This document shows positions 22,104 through 33,843 of a DNA stretch of 64,000 bases, piece by piece; positions within the stretch are counted from its first letter, which is position 1, and every line of letters starts with the position of its first letter. The position numbers were made by a program, and so were the translations under genes. Under the pieces are notes generated by a model. It made no database searches, was not told where the DNA came from, and saw nothing but the letters and a program-made list of their open reading frames with translations. Source of the stretch: Ephemerocybe angulata (Eukaryota > Basidiomycota > Agaricomycetes > Agaricales > Psathyrellaceae); the NCBI GenBank assembly GCA_013368325.1, contig JAACJK010000001.1, positions 1,054,001 through 1,118,000 on the forward strand. The letters are read 5' to 3'.

Positions 22104-23428
22104 ATGAAGCGCCATTCTACCGGCAACAATGAACCCGATTCGAAGCGAGTGAAGAATGGCGGGGCCGTTACTGAGGAGGCCGACCAGCGAGATGCAGAGG
22201 CGTCAAAGATACACATGCAAGACCTCGAAGTCGATGTCATTAGGCCACCTTATAGCTTCATCTCGATGAATACTCTATCAAGGAACTATGGCGCCGTGAA
22301 TGTTATCGGAATCGTCCTGGAGAGCGAGTATAGAGCTCGAGCCACTCGCGGTACCATGGGTATCCTTGTATCGTGCATGCACCCAGATCTTCAACTGACA
22401 CTCCGCACAGACTGGAAGCTATCTATCCGTATTGGGGACGCAACCACGCGTCCGGGCGAGAGAGTGTGCGTCAACCTCTTTGCGAAGAAGGAGTCGGACC
22501 TGCCCAACCCTTCCATCGGAGACGTCGTGATACTCAGAGGCGTTAAGGTAAGCAGTATATCCGACCTTTTCTACATTCTTTATGTTGCAATCGCACGTTC
22601 TTGACGCATATATGCTATAGGACACAGAATATCAAAGCGCCGCGCAACTTGTTGGCAGGTCAGGCGCATATACCTGGGACATTGTCTCCAGGAAGCCGTG
22701 TGCTCCAGCCTATTTATACTCGGGCCCCGGCACAGAACCCCTCAAGCCTGCTGAAGAAGACTTTTGTCTATGGCTGTTGGATTGGGACTCGGAGAACAAG
22801 GACACGCAGGCGGTATCCGAGATATTGGGCGTTCAAGTTGTCAAGCCAGTGCCTGAAGGACGCGTCCATACGTTGTTCAGTGGTATACAGGCCTCTTTGG
22901 CCGGTATAGGGTTCATTGACGACACAGTTGAAGTCTGCATCTCTAAGCTTCTTTCCTCGGACATTCAGATGCTGATACACTACACAACCCTAAAGGTTAT
23001 AGCTATCCACCCATATAAAACCAACCCGAACAGGTACACCGTATGGACCACCGACTATACGAGGAACCCAGAATGGGAGTCTCACAATTCCAATTTCAAC
23101 AAGTTCTATGACTGGTGCGCACCAGACCTGAGGCCGTACCTGTTCCGCATTGAATTCTGGGACGAGGCTGCGGGAGTTGCACGCACGATGAAGAATGGAT
23201 TCTACAACTTCAGGAACACATGTGTGAGGAGGGATAACTATGGCTTAATCGAAGGGAGGCAATGCGAGGCCAAGATTACACAATTGAAGGAGGACGACGA
23301 GTATCCCCACTTGAAGGCTCTTTTGCGGTGCGTACTTTTTCGGTCGGGTCGTATCCTTCAACTGATATTCAAACCTGTGCTGAAGGCGCCGGGAGGCCTG
23401 GCTGAAGGAGAGGGGTTGGGACGTTTAA
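22104..23428 (+). CDS. POT1-like two-OB-fold protein, copy B
   Basis: Exons 22104-22547, 22621-22932, 22996-23327 and 23386-23428 encode 376 aa. After a Lys/Glu/Asp-rich N-terminus (1-50), residues about 52-160 form a Telo_bind-type OB fold (YSFISMNTLSRNYG, NVIGIVLES, PSIGDVVILRGVK). A helical linker (CLWLLDWDSENKD) follows, then a second OB-like fold (VIAIHPYKTNPNRYTVWTTD, YLFRIEFWD). This is the order of the single-stranded telomeric DNA-binding half of POT1. The C-terminal half of full-length POT1, which binds the TPP1/Tpz1 partner, is missing; the protein ends with REAWLKERGWDV. Assignment to POT1 rests on pattern and order, not on a search. It may bind telomeric or other single-stranded DNA. 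Flanked by remnant D and copy C in the same orientation. Confidence 0.78.
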
Positions 23429-23535
23429 GCTTCTCGTCATCTGGCACTGGCATCTTTGCAAGATACTATGCCATTGCATTGTATGATAATTAGGCGCCTG
23501 TTGTCTGCCTTTGATGGAGAATCGAATTCGACGGA

Positions 23536-23543
23536 TGACGTCA
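23536..23543 (+). promoter_or_regulatory. CRE-like motif TGACGTCA upstream of POT1-like copy C
   Basis: Located 146 bp before the copy C ATG, in a less well conserved upstream region (shared GTCGCGTCG and CACTCACTGGGCACG blocks). Confidence 0.5.
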
Positions 23544-23681
23544 CGTGTCGGACTAATTTATTTCTCGACGCGTCCGGCCAGTCGCGTCGCCAGTCTTGTC
23601 AACCACTCACTGGGCACGGAATATCTTCCCGCCGTGCCAACTACACGCCTCTTTTTAAAGGCTAGGATTGCCTTCTAAAGT

Positions 23682-25048
23682 ATGAAGCGACCTTCCATCG
23701 GCGGCGACGAGAGCGATTCGAAGCGAATCAAGAGCGACGAGGCTGACTGCCCAAGAAATCCAAGCGATACCGAGAAAATCGACCAGGCAGAGGGGACAGC
23801 GTCTTCTACCCACACTCAAGAGCCCAAGTCTGATCTTCCAAAATTACCCGAAGGATTTGTCTCGATTGATGCCCTGTCGAGGGGCGAAGGCATCGTCAGT
23901 GTCATTGGGATCGTCCAGGAGAGCGAACCTATACTTCGAGCTGCCCGCGGTACCAGAGGTGTGTCCGAATTTCCCATCGCTCCGAGGTCATATAATATAA
24001 CATTCAGTACAGACTGGAAACAATCTCTCCGCATCGGAGACGCCAGTACGCGCCCAGGCGAGAGAGTGCGCGTCAACCTTTTCGCGAAGGACGAATCGCA
24101 TTTGCCTAACCCCAACATCGGTGACATCCTGATACTCAGAGGCGTAAGGGTAAGCAGTCTTTTCAAGCCTCCCTTCCGATTGGATTCCATTGACGTATAT
24201 TCACCTTAGGATACAGGGTATCAAGCAGCCTCGCAACTCGTCGGCAGTTCGGGTGGATATACCTGGCACATTGTCTGCAAGAAGCCGGGTTCCTCAGACC
24301 GCAAAGCTCCCTGGACAACGCCTCTGGAGCCTGCTGTAGTAGAATTTTGTCAACGGCTGCTGGATTGGGACTCAGAGAAGAATGAAACAGAGGCGGTATC
24401 CGAGCTATTGGGCCTTGAAGTTGATAAACCAGTCCTTGTCGGACGTTCTCATACGCTCCTCGACGGTCTTCAGGCCGCTTTGGATGGCAACGGCTACATC
24501 GATACCACAGTTGAAGTCAGTCTTCCCAAAGCTTTATTTCCTCGAAACCCTCTCAATGCTCATATTCTGATATGCTATACAATCCCTTCAGGTCCTAGCT
24601 ATCCATCCCTATGAAACCGAACCTAACAGGTATACCGTGTGGGCGACCGATTATACGAGGAACCCCGAATGGGAGTCTCACAATTCCGGCTTCAACTTCT
24701 TTGACTGGTGCCCAGTGCCTTTTAGGCCATACGCCTTCCGTATTGAATTCTGGGATGACGCTGCGGTCGTTGCACCCACGATGAAGAAGAACGGGTATTA
24801 TAACCTCAGGAATACATGCGTCAGGAGGGATAACTTTGGTTTGATAGAAGGAAGGCAGCGCGAGGCCAAGATCACGCTATTGAACGAGGACGATGAATAC
24901 CCCCACTTGAAGGCCCTGGTTCAGTATGTAATCTTTGTCCAATGTTATGTTCTCCAGTTGATTTTTCTGCACTAGGCGCCGAAAGGCTTGGTTAAAAAAC
25001 TGGGGTTCTAACCGACGCGCCTCCCACGGAGGGTCCCACCCATTTTAG
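23682..25048 (+). CDS. POT1-like two-OB-fold protein, copy C
   Basis: Exons 23682-24149, 24210-24515, 24592-24923 and 24976-25048 encode 392 aa. Intron positions are the same as in copy B. It is more diverged: the first OB fold reads FVSIDALSRGEG...VIGIVQES and PNIGDILILRGVR, and the second VLAIHPYETEPNRYTVWATD and YAFRIEFWD. The block RNTCVRRDNFGLIEGRQ is nearly unchanged. The last exon is read in the same phase but ends in a different, longer tail (RRKAWLKNWGSNRRASHGG). Function is inferred as for copy B. All frames are open, so it is probably functional. Confidence 0.78.
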
Positions 25049-25288
25049 GATGGATGGGTACGAGACAAGGGGTTCTGTCGTTTAATTTCTCTCCCCATGT
25101 GAACTACTGGCTTTGTTAGATACTCTGTATGATATTTATGCGCCTATCGCAGGCACACGGTAAACGCATCTTTGAGGCAGTAGTGGCATAGATCCCAATC
25201 TTGCGACTTGCGGGATCTTCTCTATAAAAGCAGACATTTCTAAACTATTGTCCAGGCGTCAATCCTATCCCCTTCGAATCTGGTACCC

Positions 25289-26563
25289 TCACAGATGCAC
25301 CGAAGCAGCTCTCTGGCTTTCCAGGAACTGCTCAGAGAAGGGATAGTCGGTGTATCCCTTCTCCGTTCCCGGAACGTCGGCCTTGACATAAAGTCTCGCG
25401 GTATCGAGCTCGTTTGCGGGGATGTTATGCTGCAATCTGTACGGCAGGTCGGGCTGAAGGAGGCAGGAACCAGTAAATCTTATCCACAGTACAGAAATAA
25501 GGAAAATGAATACTCACTGTGGCCAAGAATGTCCTTCCGAAAGCTACGATATCGCCCTTCTCTGCTGCCTCGAGGGCAGTTTCGCGTGTCTGGTCTCCAG
25601 CGGAGATGTACGGCTTTGGGGCCCAGATATCTCTCAGGAAGTCGTTGGACTCCCCTGGCAGCACGGAACCTTCAATTTGCGGAGGTTGAATGGCGTGCAA
25701 ATACGCGAGGTCGGGGTGCCTCTCCTTGAGCGCCTTTACGAAGTGGCTAAACTGGGGTTTAGGGTCCTCCATCTTCATATCTTGATACCGGCCCCAAGGA
25801 CTAATCCTCACAGCCGTTCTCTGAACACCAACGGCATTCACAACAGCGTCGACAACCCTCAATGCAAACCGACTGCGGTTCTCCACACTCCCGCCATAGT
25901 CGTCCGTACGCTTGTTGCTCGTGTCCTGCATGAACTGGTCGATGAGGTACCCGTTCGCCCCGTGGATCTCGACGCCGTCGAACCCAGCCTCTAGTACAGC
26001 GTTCTTCGCCGCCTGCGCGTAGTAGCCGACGTAGTCGTCGATTTCGGAGAGGGTGAGGGGACGAGGGGGGTCCCTGGCGGGCTCAGTGAGTGGGATGTCG
26101 GATGCGGAGACGTAGTCGTTGCCTTCCTCGGCGAGGACGGCGGGGTTGGCCGCCCGTCCCAAGGCCCACAGCTGCATGAATATATACGAGCCTTTGGCGT
26201 GTACAGCGTCTGTCACCTACACGAAACAAGAATCAGCACGGCCTCCCTGGTAGAATTCGATGAGTTTGAGCTTACATCTTTCCAGGCTTTGATCTGGTCC
26301 GAGTTCCAGATACCCGGGACGTAGGCGTATCCGCCGGCCTGAGGGGCAACGAGGGTCGCTTCAGTGATGAGGAGGGTGCCAGGAACGCTGCCGCGCTGCT
26401 CGTAGTAGGTTTTCACCAACGGGAGGGTGGGGACATGGCCGGTCTTCGAGGCCTTGAACCGTGTTAGGGGAGCAAGGACGACACGGTGCTGTAGCTTGAT
26501 GTTCCCGACTTTGATAGGGATGAAGAGCTTGCTTGCAATCGAGGCAGACATCGCAGGAGTCAT
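25289..26563 (-). CDS. Old Yellow Enzyme family NADH:flavin oxidoreductase
   Basis: This FMN-dependent ene-reductase reduces activated C=C bonds (for example enones) with NAD(P)H in the cytosol. Exons: 26563-26276, 26216-25518 and 25453-25289 (383 aa, typical for the family). The TIM-barrel begins LFIPIKVGNIKLQHRVVLAPLTR. FIMQLWALGR is typical of strand 3. EIHGANGYLIDQF carries the His-x-x-Asn pair that binds substrate, and the family block NKRTDDYGGSVENR follows. RISPWGRYQDM and GDIVAFGRTFLA cover FMN phosphate binding. The C-terminus GTEKGYTDYPF is typical of fungal members. Two in-frame ATGs compete (26563 and 26551). The first is used here, with only four residues at stake. Confidence 0.92.
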
Positions 26564-27174
26564 ACCGGGATGAAAATGTGAGGAGCTGGGAGAAGGAGTT
26601 GTGGGTTTCGATGGTGATATCGACCCTCCTCCATCGCCCCCCTGGTTAAATACTTCCCCGGGGGAGCAAAGGCCTGAGTAAGCCATGCACCAGGGTGCAG
26701 ACGGAACAGGACAAAACTCGGGTGCTCTTCATCATCATCCCCGATGTCCTCGATAACGGGCACACAGCGAAGCGCGTCGTTGCGAGCGCGATGTGAGCGA
26801 GATTGCGAGAAAATGGGGTCTTCGTAAGCCGGCGTAGTAAGCCCATGACTGCCAATGGGTTACGAGTGATGACTATTTTTAGCGGGGTTAGAGTTAGAGT
26901 GGAGCAATTGTCAAAGCAAATTCCCCGAAGAAGATCAGAGCCTTGAAAGCACCCGGCGGCAGCCGGCGGCCTAAACAAGCTCGATAGCGTGTCATCATGT
27001 CGATCCTTCAACCCTGGACGCTGAGCGACTCTGTGCTGCCGCCGAGCAATCCTTGAGGCGCCTCGCGTGCAAACAGCACACCCGATTTCCAATTCAGCTT
27101 TTAGCCCCAAATTTTTTGCCAGCATCCTAATATACACAGGTAGAGTATTTCCAATTGAAAGCTTGAAACGCACT

Positions 27175-30100
27175 TTAGAACAAATTATACGCTCTTGCCA
27201 ACGGCAATCCTTCAGCCGGTTCGATATCCATGAGTACCCCATCCGCCTTCACCTCGTAGCTCTCCGGATCCACAGTCATCTTCGGCTTCGCGTCGTTCCA
27301 TTTCATATCTGACTTGGTGACCTTCCGACACCCCTTCACGGCCTCGACACGTTTCTTCAATCCATACTCCGCAATCGTTCCGGAGGTGATAGAGATTTCA
27401 GAGACGAAGGATACGGAATTGATACTCGCCGAGCCGGGTTTGGATCCCCACATCGGCTTCCCATAGAAGGGCTGCACGGAGGGGATGGAGGCGTTGGCAT
27501 CTCCCATCTAGGAAGAGGGTTAGTTCGGATGTGCACTTTCAAAAAGGTATTGATAGACTAGACCCACCTGAGCCCAGGCAATCACACCTGATTTTAGCAC
27601 CATCTCGGGTTTGCTACCAAAGTTCTCGGGCTTCCACAGCACGAGATCCGCTAGAGTACCAACCGCTACCTGTCCAACGAGATGGCTAATCCCATGGGTA
27701 ATAGCTCTGCCCACATGTTTAGCATTGCGCGGTCCTCTGACATAAGTGGATCGACTTACGGATTCACGGTATATTTCGCGATATATCTCTTCACTCTCCC
27801 GTTGTCGTTCCCCTCCAATGAATCCCCAAGCGTCGCCAATGGACCCCTGAACTCCTTCAGCTTGCTCGCAGTCCTCCATGTCCGACTGACGACCTCGCCA
27901 ACACGGCCCATGGCCTGCGAGTCGGAACTGATCATCGAGATTGCGCCGATGTCGTGCAAGACGTCTTCAGCTGCGACTGTCTCTGCACGGATACGTGATT
28001 CTGCAAAGGCCAAGTCTTCTGGGATGGACTTATCGAGGTGGTGACAGACCATTAACATCTGTCGGGGAGGTCAAAACCAGATGGGTGGGGATACTAGGAG
28101 GAAGTTCGTACATCGAGATGCTCGTCCAGAGTGTTGTTCGTGTAGGGTCTTGTGGGATTCGTAGATGACGGAAGGACATTATCGAGCTCGCAAACGACGA
28201 TGATATCAGGTGCATGTCCACCCCCTGCTCCTTCAGTATGATATGTGTGGATGGTTCGCCCGCCAAATGCCGCGATAGTGCCTGGAATAGAGATCAGAAT
28301 CGGCAGGAATGGTTTATCAGTTACGTTGAAAGCTCACTTTCAACGAATCCACTCTCATTCAACGTGTCAGTATGAATATTAACCTGCACATCGTACTTAT
28401 CCCCCACATCCAACGCATTCGAAATAACAGCCGGAGTCGAGCCCCAATCTTCATGCAACTTCAACCCTGCCGCCCCCGCCCTCACAATCTCTTCCAACGC
28501 CTGCGGTGCGGCATCATTCCCCTTACCCGTAAACGCAAAGTTCATCGGCAACCCATCCGTCGCCTGCAGCATATGCCTCATATAAAACGGACTAGGCGTG
28601 CACGTAGTCGCATTCGTGCCTGCACTCGGGCCCGTGCCCCCGCCAATCATCGTCGTCGTGCCGGACGCCAACGCCTCCTCGACCTGCTGCGGGCAGATGT
28701 AGTGGATGTGCGCGTCGATGGCGCCCGCGGTGACGATCAGCTTTTCGCCGGCGATGACTTCCGTGGAGGAGCCGATGACGAGGGACGGCGAGACGGACGC
28801 CATGACATCGGGGTTGCCCGCTTTGCCGATTCCGACGATGACCCCGTCTTTGACGCCGATATCGGCCTATGGGGGGTGCAAGTCAGGATCTGGGATCTAA
28901 GACGCGGTCGAAGAGAGGCAGATAGATGATACCTTGTAGATCCCGGACCAGTCGACGATAAGCGCGTTTGTGATGACCAGGTCCAGTGCATCTTTGTAGG
29001 ACAACCCCGTAGCCTGGCCCATCCCCTCGCGAATGGTCTTCCCTGAATTCGGGAGAAGATGAGAACCCGAAGCACCTAAGATTCTAACAGCGTGACGTCC
29101 TTACCTCCCCCAAACTTGACTTCATCGCCGTACACCGTCTATCAGAGTCTCTATCAGCATCATCCTTCTCTATGCCAGAAGCGAACGCAAAGACCGCACT
29201 CACACTGTCCCTCTCGACCTCGATCCAGAGCGCCGTATCTCCCAGGCGGACCTTATCCCCCACAGTCGGGCCATACATCGACACATACGCCTCCCTCCCA
29301 ATATCCGTATCCTCGCCCACCTCCAACGCCCCCGGCTCCGGTACGTGCGCAAACGCCCTCTGAACCAAGCCCCTCACAATCTCGTCCGTCCTCCCAAGGT
29401 CCAGAACCCCGCTCGCAAGCCCATTTCCACCCGTAATCCGCTTATTCCCCGCAATCTCAACGAGTGTCACAGTCTTCACGTCGCCCGGCTCAAAACGTAT
29501 CGCAGTACCAGCGGCGATATCCAGGCGCTTGCCGTAGGCCTTGCCGCGGTCGAACGACAGAGCGTGGTTCGTCTCGATGAAGTGGTAGTGCGAGCCGACC
29601 TGGATGGGCCGGTCCCCGTTGTTCGTCACCCGCAGCTTGACGCGGCTCCGGCCCTGGTTGAGTCGGATGCGCTCTTTCTTGAGGATCAGGGCGCCTGGGA
29701 GGTTGTGCGGCGCGTATTCGGATTCGGGGAGGATGGGGAAGAGGTCGTTTGAGGGAATGGGGAAGAATGAGCCGTAGAGTGCTGCGGTAAGGTCTCCATC
29801 CTCTGTGCAGATTGGGTCGTGTACGGTTACCAAGAATACTCTGTATCAATGTCTTAGAAATGTGTGCAGCGTAAATGTGGTCGGGCTACATACCCGTCAG
29901 GGAACGTCCCCTCGACTTGAATCTCGTGAAGCAGCGTAGGCACACTCGGTAGGACATGTCTGCGTCCGAGCAGGGTCTTCCCGTACTGCATGAGCTGTGC
30001 GACGCTGTGTTTGCCATCGCGGATGCGTTCTTGGAGCTGCGAAGCGATGAGCGCGACAGCTTCTGTTTGGTTCAAGCGCAACCCGCGCGCGAGGCGCTGC

Positions 30101-30221
30101 TGGGAGAGGAATCCGGCCTGATTTGGCGGGATCAGTCATAGCAAGCAATACGGATAGGGGTACTTGTGCGCTATACCTGGTGCAGCAGGAGCTTAGCTTC
30201 TTCCCTGGGTAAAATGCGCAT
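27175..30221 (-). CDS. ure1: Urease (urea amidohydrolase), full length
   Basis: This enzyme hydrolyses urea to ammonia and carbamate in the cytosol. Ten exons are phase-consistent: 30221-30177, 30117-29894, 29840-29204, 29138-29105, 29042-28933, 28866-28338, 28281-28112, 28058-27760, 27706-27568 and 27507-27175 (839 aa). It is the single-chain fungal/plant form with gamma, beta and alpha parts fused. Nickel and catalytic residues are all present: His403 and His405 ([10 protein letters not shown]), the Lys486 that becomes carbamylated (GLKLHEDWG), His515 (NIHTDTLNE), His541 (HTEGAGGGH), Cys588-His589 of the mobile flap (MVCHHLD) and Asp629 (SSDSQAMGR). Each is offset by four from the jack bean numbering I recall. 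Nickel-loading accessory proteins are not in the window. The first exon is only 15 codons. Confidence 0.96.
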
Positions 30222-30394
30222 TAGTGCTAATGAGAGGGAGAAACAAGCAGGGTATGGATGGGAACAAGTTGGCTTAATGACATTGTGCGAGATAAGATAA
30301 GCAGAAGCTACACATGAGAAGCCTCGACTCGGCTAAACTATGTCATGGTTGCATTAATAGGAGGTTATATGATACTGTTACACGACACCGGTCA

Positions 30395-32000
30395 TTAATT
30401 TAGTCCTTCCAAGTCTCCAAGCACCCGCTCCAGTTCAGCTTTTTCGTCGGCCAGAATGTACACCGAGTCTTCATCATCAGTGTCCATCTCGTCCCAGATG
30501 GAAAGCGAGCTATCATCGTCATCGTCGAGGCTCAGATCATCCATGTCTTTCAAACGCGGCGCGTCAGGGCACTTGTCCTTATCAGAGTCATAGTAGTCAA
30601 ACTCAAACTCCTGAGAAAGGTCGCTGCTGCTGCCAGAGCTCAGAGCATTATGATTGCGCCAAGGGTCGGTGAGGATGACACCTTCCATCGGCTCCTCCTC
30701 GTCGTCCTCAGCAGTCAAAGTCTCCAACGAGGCGGGCTGTACGGGTACCCAGAGCCGTGCCCGGCGCGCAGCTGAAGGTGTAGCCGTGGACTTCAGGCTT
30801 CTCCACAGCTCATTCCGCGGCTTCGAGGAGAGAACGTGTTTCAACAAACCGTCGCGTTTGCACTCGACGCAGTGTTTGTAGTAGTTCCCCAATTCACATG
30901 CCCTGACCAGAAACCAGTTCAGAATTAACCCCCTGGAATGGAACCGGCACTCACTGTCTTGATCTCACTGGGATATACCGAAGCTGGCGATGTACCTTCC
31001 ATTCCTTTGCGTTTGAATATGGGTTCGGGAAAGCCCTCCAAGAACAAGGTGGGGCACACTCGATCCTCAACGGGTTAAACCGCGAAGGCATGACTGGCGC
31101 ATATGGATGCCCCTTCCGCAGCAGCTTCATCTCCCACTCGACAAATGACTCGCGCATCATGCGTATGTCGTGTTCAGAGAAACCCTTCCACGACCTTGCC
31201 TCGACGTCCGGTTCGTCGTCGTCTGAATCGTCGAGTGGAGGCAGTCGTGCCTTGACACTGTCCCGCAGGATCTTCTGCCTCACTGGGTCAGCGCGGGCAT
31301 CCGAGCCGTCCCGCGGCAGCCTGTCAAGCATCGTATCTAGAGTGCGCAACTTGCCCAAAGTGCATGAAAGCGTCCTCAGCACCCTCTCCCCGATCGGGGC
31401 TGCTAAGGGCAGAGAGGCGGCCCCCGTCTCAGGTGAAGGGGGATTGGAAGGTGGGAGGGGAATCTCAGGTTCTTCTGGGTCCGGGGTTGGCTCAGTCCAC
31501 GGAGAATGTGTGGCTCCAGGAAATGAAGTGGGTGGAAACCAGGCTGGCTCGGAGTCATCGGAGCACGACTGGCTCTTTCTGAAGGGGTCGAAGCGGTTGC
31601 TCCGCTGCCGTTTCTTGAGTTCTGGGGTATGATCCGGTTGTGGGACGAGGATTGCCTGGTTATGGACCTCGACAAGCGGTTGGCGAGTGCTTGCTTGCTC
31701 CTCTATCCATCGGAGGGTCCACGGTTTGTTCTCCTTAGTAAGAGTAGGGTGCTGAGGTCGGAGGACCGAATAGTCGTCTAGTTTCTGTGGAAAGTCATGA
31801 GTCACCAAGCCACTCGCTGCCGAGATTCGGGGGGCCAAAGGACGCACTGTCAGATCGACAACGGGGATGAGGGGTTGTACATGGTGCCGAGCGCTTGCTT
31901 GCTCGCGCCTATCCAGCTCCACGAGGCTATTGCAGTCCAGATGTCGCTCGATCTTCTTGATCAGACCGAGCCCTTCGAGTGGCAGAGGTTCAAACAACAT
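30395..32000 (-). CDS. Uncharacterised protein with acidic C-terminus
   Basis: Two exons, 32000-30955 and 30902-30395, encode about 517 aa. I do not recognise a family. The N-terminal half is Pro-rich with a Lys/Arg patch (LKKRQRSNRFDPFRKS). A more ordered segment follows (SWKGFSEHDIRMMRESFVEWEMKLLRKG, NPYSNAKEWKVHRQLRYIP). After the intron comes a Cys pair in YYKHCVECKRDG, then a long Asp/Glu/Ser-rich tail (DDLSLDDDDDSSLS). The start is uncertain: a TTAG acceptor at about 32041 suggests an upstream exon, possibly in 32076-32357 where an open frame with a CSSC pair exists, but the phase does not fit the simplest donor. The ATG at 32000 is the first in frame after that acceptor. Confidence 0.55.
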
Positions 32001-33279
32001 TTCGTCTGTGGCTTTCGTACAGGGCTTCCCGATGGTTCTAAGCACAAAGGAGGGGAAGAAGAAAGGAATGAGGCGTCACAAAGTAGCAAGCAGAAAGAGA
32101 GAGGGAGATGAAACGAACGCAGCAACAGCGTGGCTCGCTTTAAATAAAATAAGACAACCACTCACCCGCCGTCGTAGGCTGTGTTGTATTTCGAGCTCGG
32201 AGGTATTGGTTGACTCATTGTGGCAACTCGAGCACCAGACGCGTCTACTTCCGGCGAACGGGCTGCGGCTTGCGCGCTTAATCATGCAGGCCTCTGATCC
32301 TGCCCGAACCATGCCGCGACTCCATTTTGGCAGTGATTCGTCTCCATTCCGCCTCATTATACGAATTCTTCGTTGGCTGGATACAGTGTGCGTTGCATGC
32401 CTTTATGGTGAAGAACAATGGACTGGTGGCAGTTGTGGACGACAAGAAAAAACAAAAACCGAGGAGACGTCAGTGACGGACTGGTGGCTGTGCATCTGCC
32501 GTCAGGTTTTGATCCACGTGCCTCCGGCGCCTCGCCTCCGCGCGCCAAGCGCCCGCGCGCTGCGCCGTAGGCCCGCGGCTTGAGATCCACGTTTACGACG
32601 CGATGAAGCTCTGGAATATCCGGTAGATCGTCCTATTACTTGCTGAATAAGAAATTTGAACCGACGATGTCATTGTTACAAATCTACACAGTACAAACTC
32701 GCGGAGATTCTCGGGGAGTAGTCAGACCATGATTCGAAGTTACTTGAGTAAAGCATACTTGGATAGCTATAGTCATCAGCTAAAGCCTGTTTTACCATGA
32801 AAGCGTCACGGGCTTTACTGTCGGTTGCCGTTCCTTCCGCTTTGACAAGTTCGAAACGGCCAAGGGATTTGTTCCTGCAGCTGCTGCGCGTATTACGACC
32901 AATAGCAATGCTGATAACCTTTAAATGGACCCCCTATTATGGAGAGACATGGCCAATAGACCCCAAGAGAAACAAATTCAGATGCAGTCGGGAATTCGAC
33001 TTGAGCTTGCGCGCTTAACTAGGCTAATCGTGTGCCCCAGGGTCGCTCCCCCTGAGAGGTTCGCTGTATGAGGCCTTTCTCACTATCACAGTGCCTTTAG
33101 ATCTATTGAGGCGCCGCTTTTAATTCTCAAACCACAGCCAGAACGCAGTAAATCAATCTCGGAGTCGCCCTCGGGATCAGCCTTCGGGCAAGCACCAATC
33201 CGAGGCAGTGGCTGTGCATCACGGGGGCACTAAGCGCTGGCTCGCGACTCCCCGCTCTTGGACCCGAACCACCAACACG
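32001..33279. other. Intergenic, possible upstream exon of the minus-strand gene
   Basis: An open frame at 32076-32357 (-) might be a first exon of the 30395-32000 gene but could not be joined in phase. A GC-rich palindromic patch lies near 32520-32580. Nothing else is recognised. Confidence 0.35.
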
Positions 33280-33843
33280 ATGCCCCGTGCGACCCGCCTC
33301 CCACCGCTCGCCAGCGACGGCGTCTTCGCCGTCAGCAGCACTAGCACCATCAATGCCAGCCGAGCCCAAGTCTGGGGCGTCATCATGGACTTCGCGGCCT
33401 ACGAGCAATGGAACCCCTTCGTCCGCAAACAATCGCTAGTCGATGCCTCCTTCAACCCCCTCCCGGGGAACGACACCACCCCCGCAGAGGGAAAATTCCT
33501 CGCAATGACAGCCAACATACCCCCGACGATGGGCAACCCAGGCCTCTTTGGGAGCAACGGCGCGTACTGCGAGATCACGGTGCTCGATACGGAGAACTAT
33601 AGAGCGGCATGGGAGACGGCGCCTACGTTCTTCAGGCCGGGATGGCTCCTGCATTCGGAGCGGTGGCAGATCCTGACCGAGCTGCCTGGGGGGAAGACCA
33701 AGTATGAGACGATTGAGGTGTTCTTTGGGCCGATGGCGTATATTGTGAAGTTGGTGGTGGGGACGGGGCTGAAGGCCGGCTTCCAGGCGTTTGCGGATTC
33801 CCTCAAGGAGAGGGCGGAGGCCATTGCTGCATCGAGTACTTGA
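33280..33843 (+). CDS. SRPBCC (START-like/polyketide cyclase fold) protein
   Basis: This is an intronless gene of 187 aa. The sequence pattern fits the SRPBCC helix-grip fold that binds small hydrophobic ligands: SSTSTINASRAQVWGVIMDF then YEQWNPFVRKQ at the start, the central strands, and a long C-terminal helix (GTGLKAGFQAFADSLKERAEAI). The ATG at 33280 is chosen because upstream in-frame starts are non-ATG and the N-terminus then fits the fold. The ligand and role are unknown. Neighbours give no clue. Confidence 0.75.
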   Translation: MPRATRLPPLASDGVFAVSSTSTINASRAQVWGVIMDFAAYEQWNPFVRKQSLVDASFNPLPGNDTTPAEGKFLAMTANIPPTMGNPGLFGSNGAYCEITVLDTENYRAAWETAPTFFRPGWLLHSERWQILTELPGGKTKYETIEVFFGPMAYIVKLVVGTGLKAGFQAFADSLKERAEAIAASST

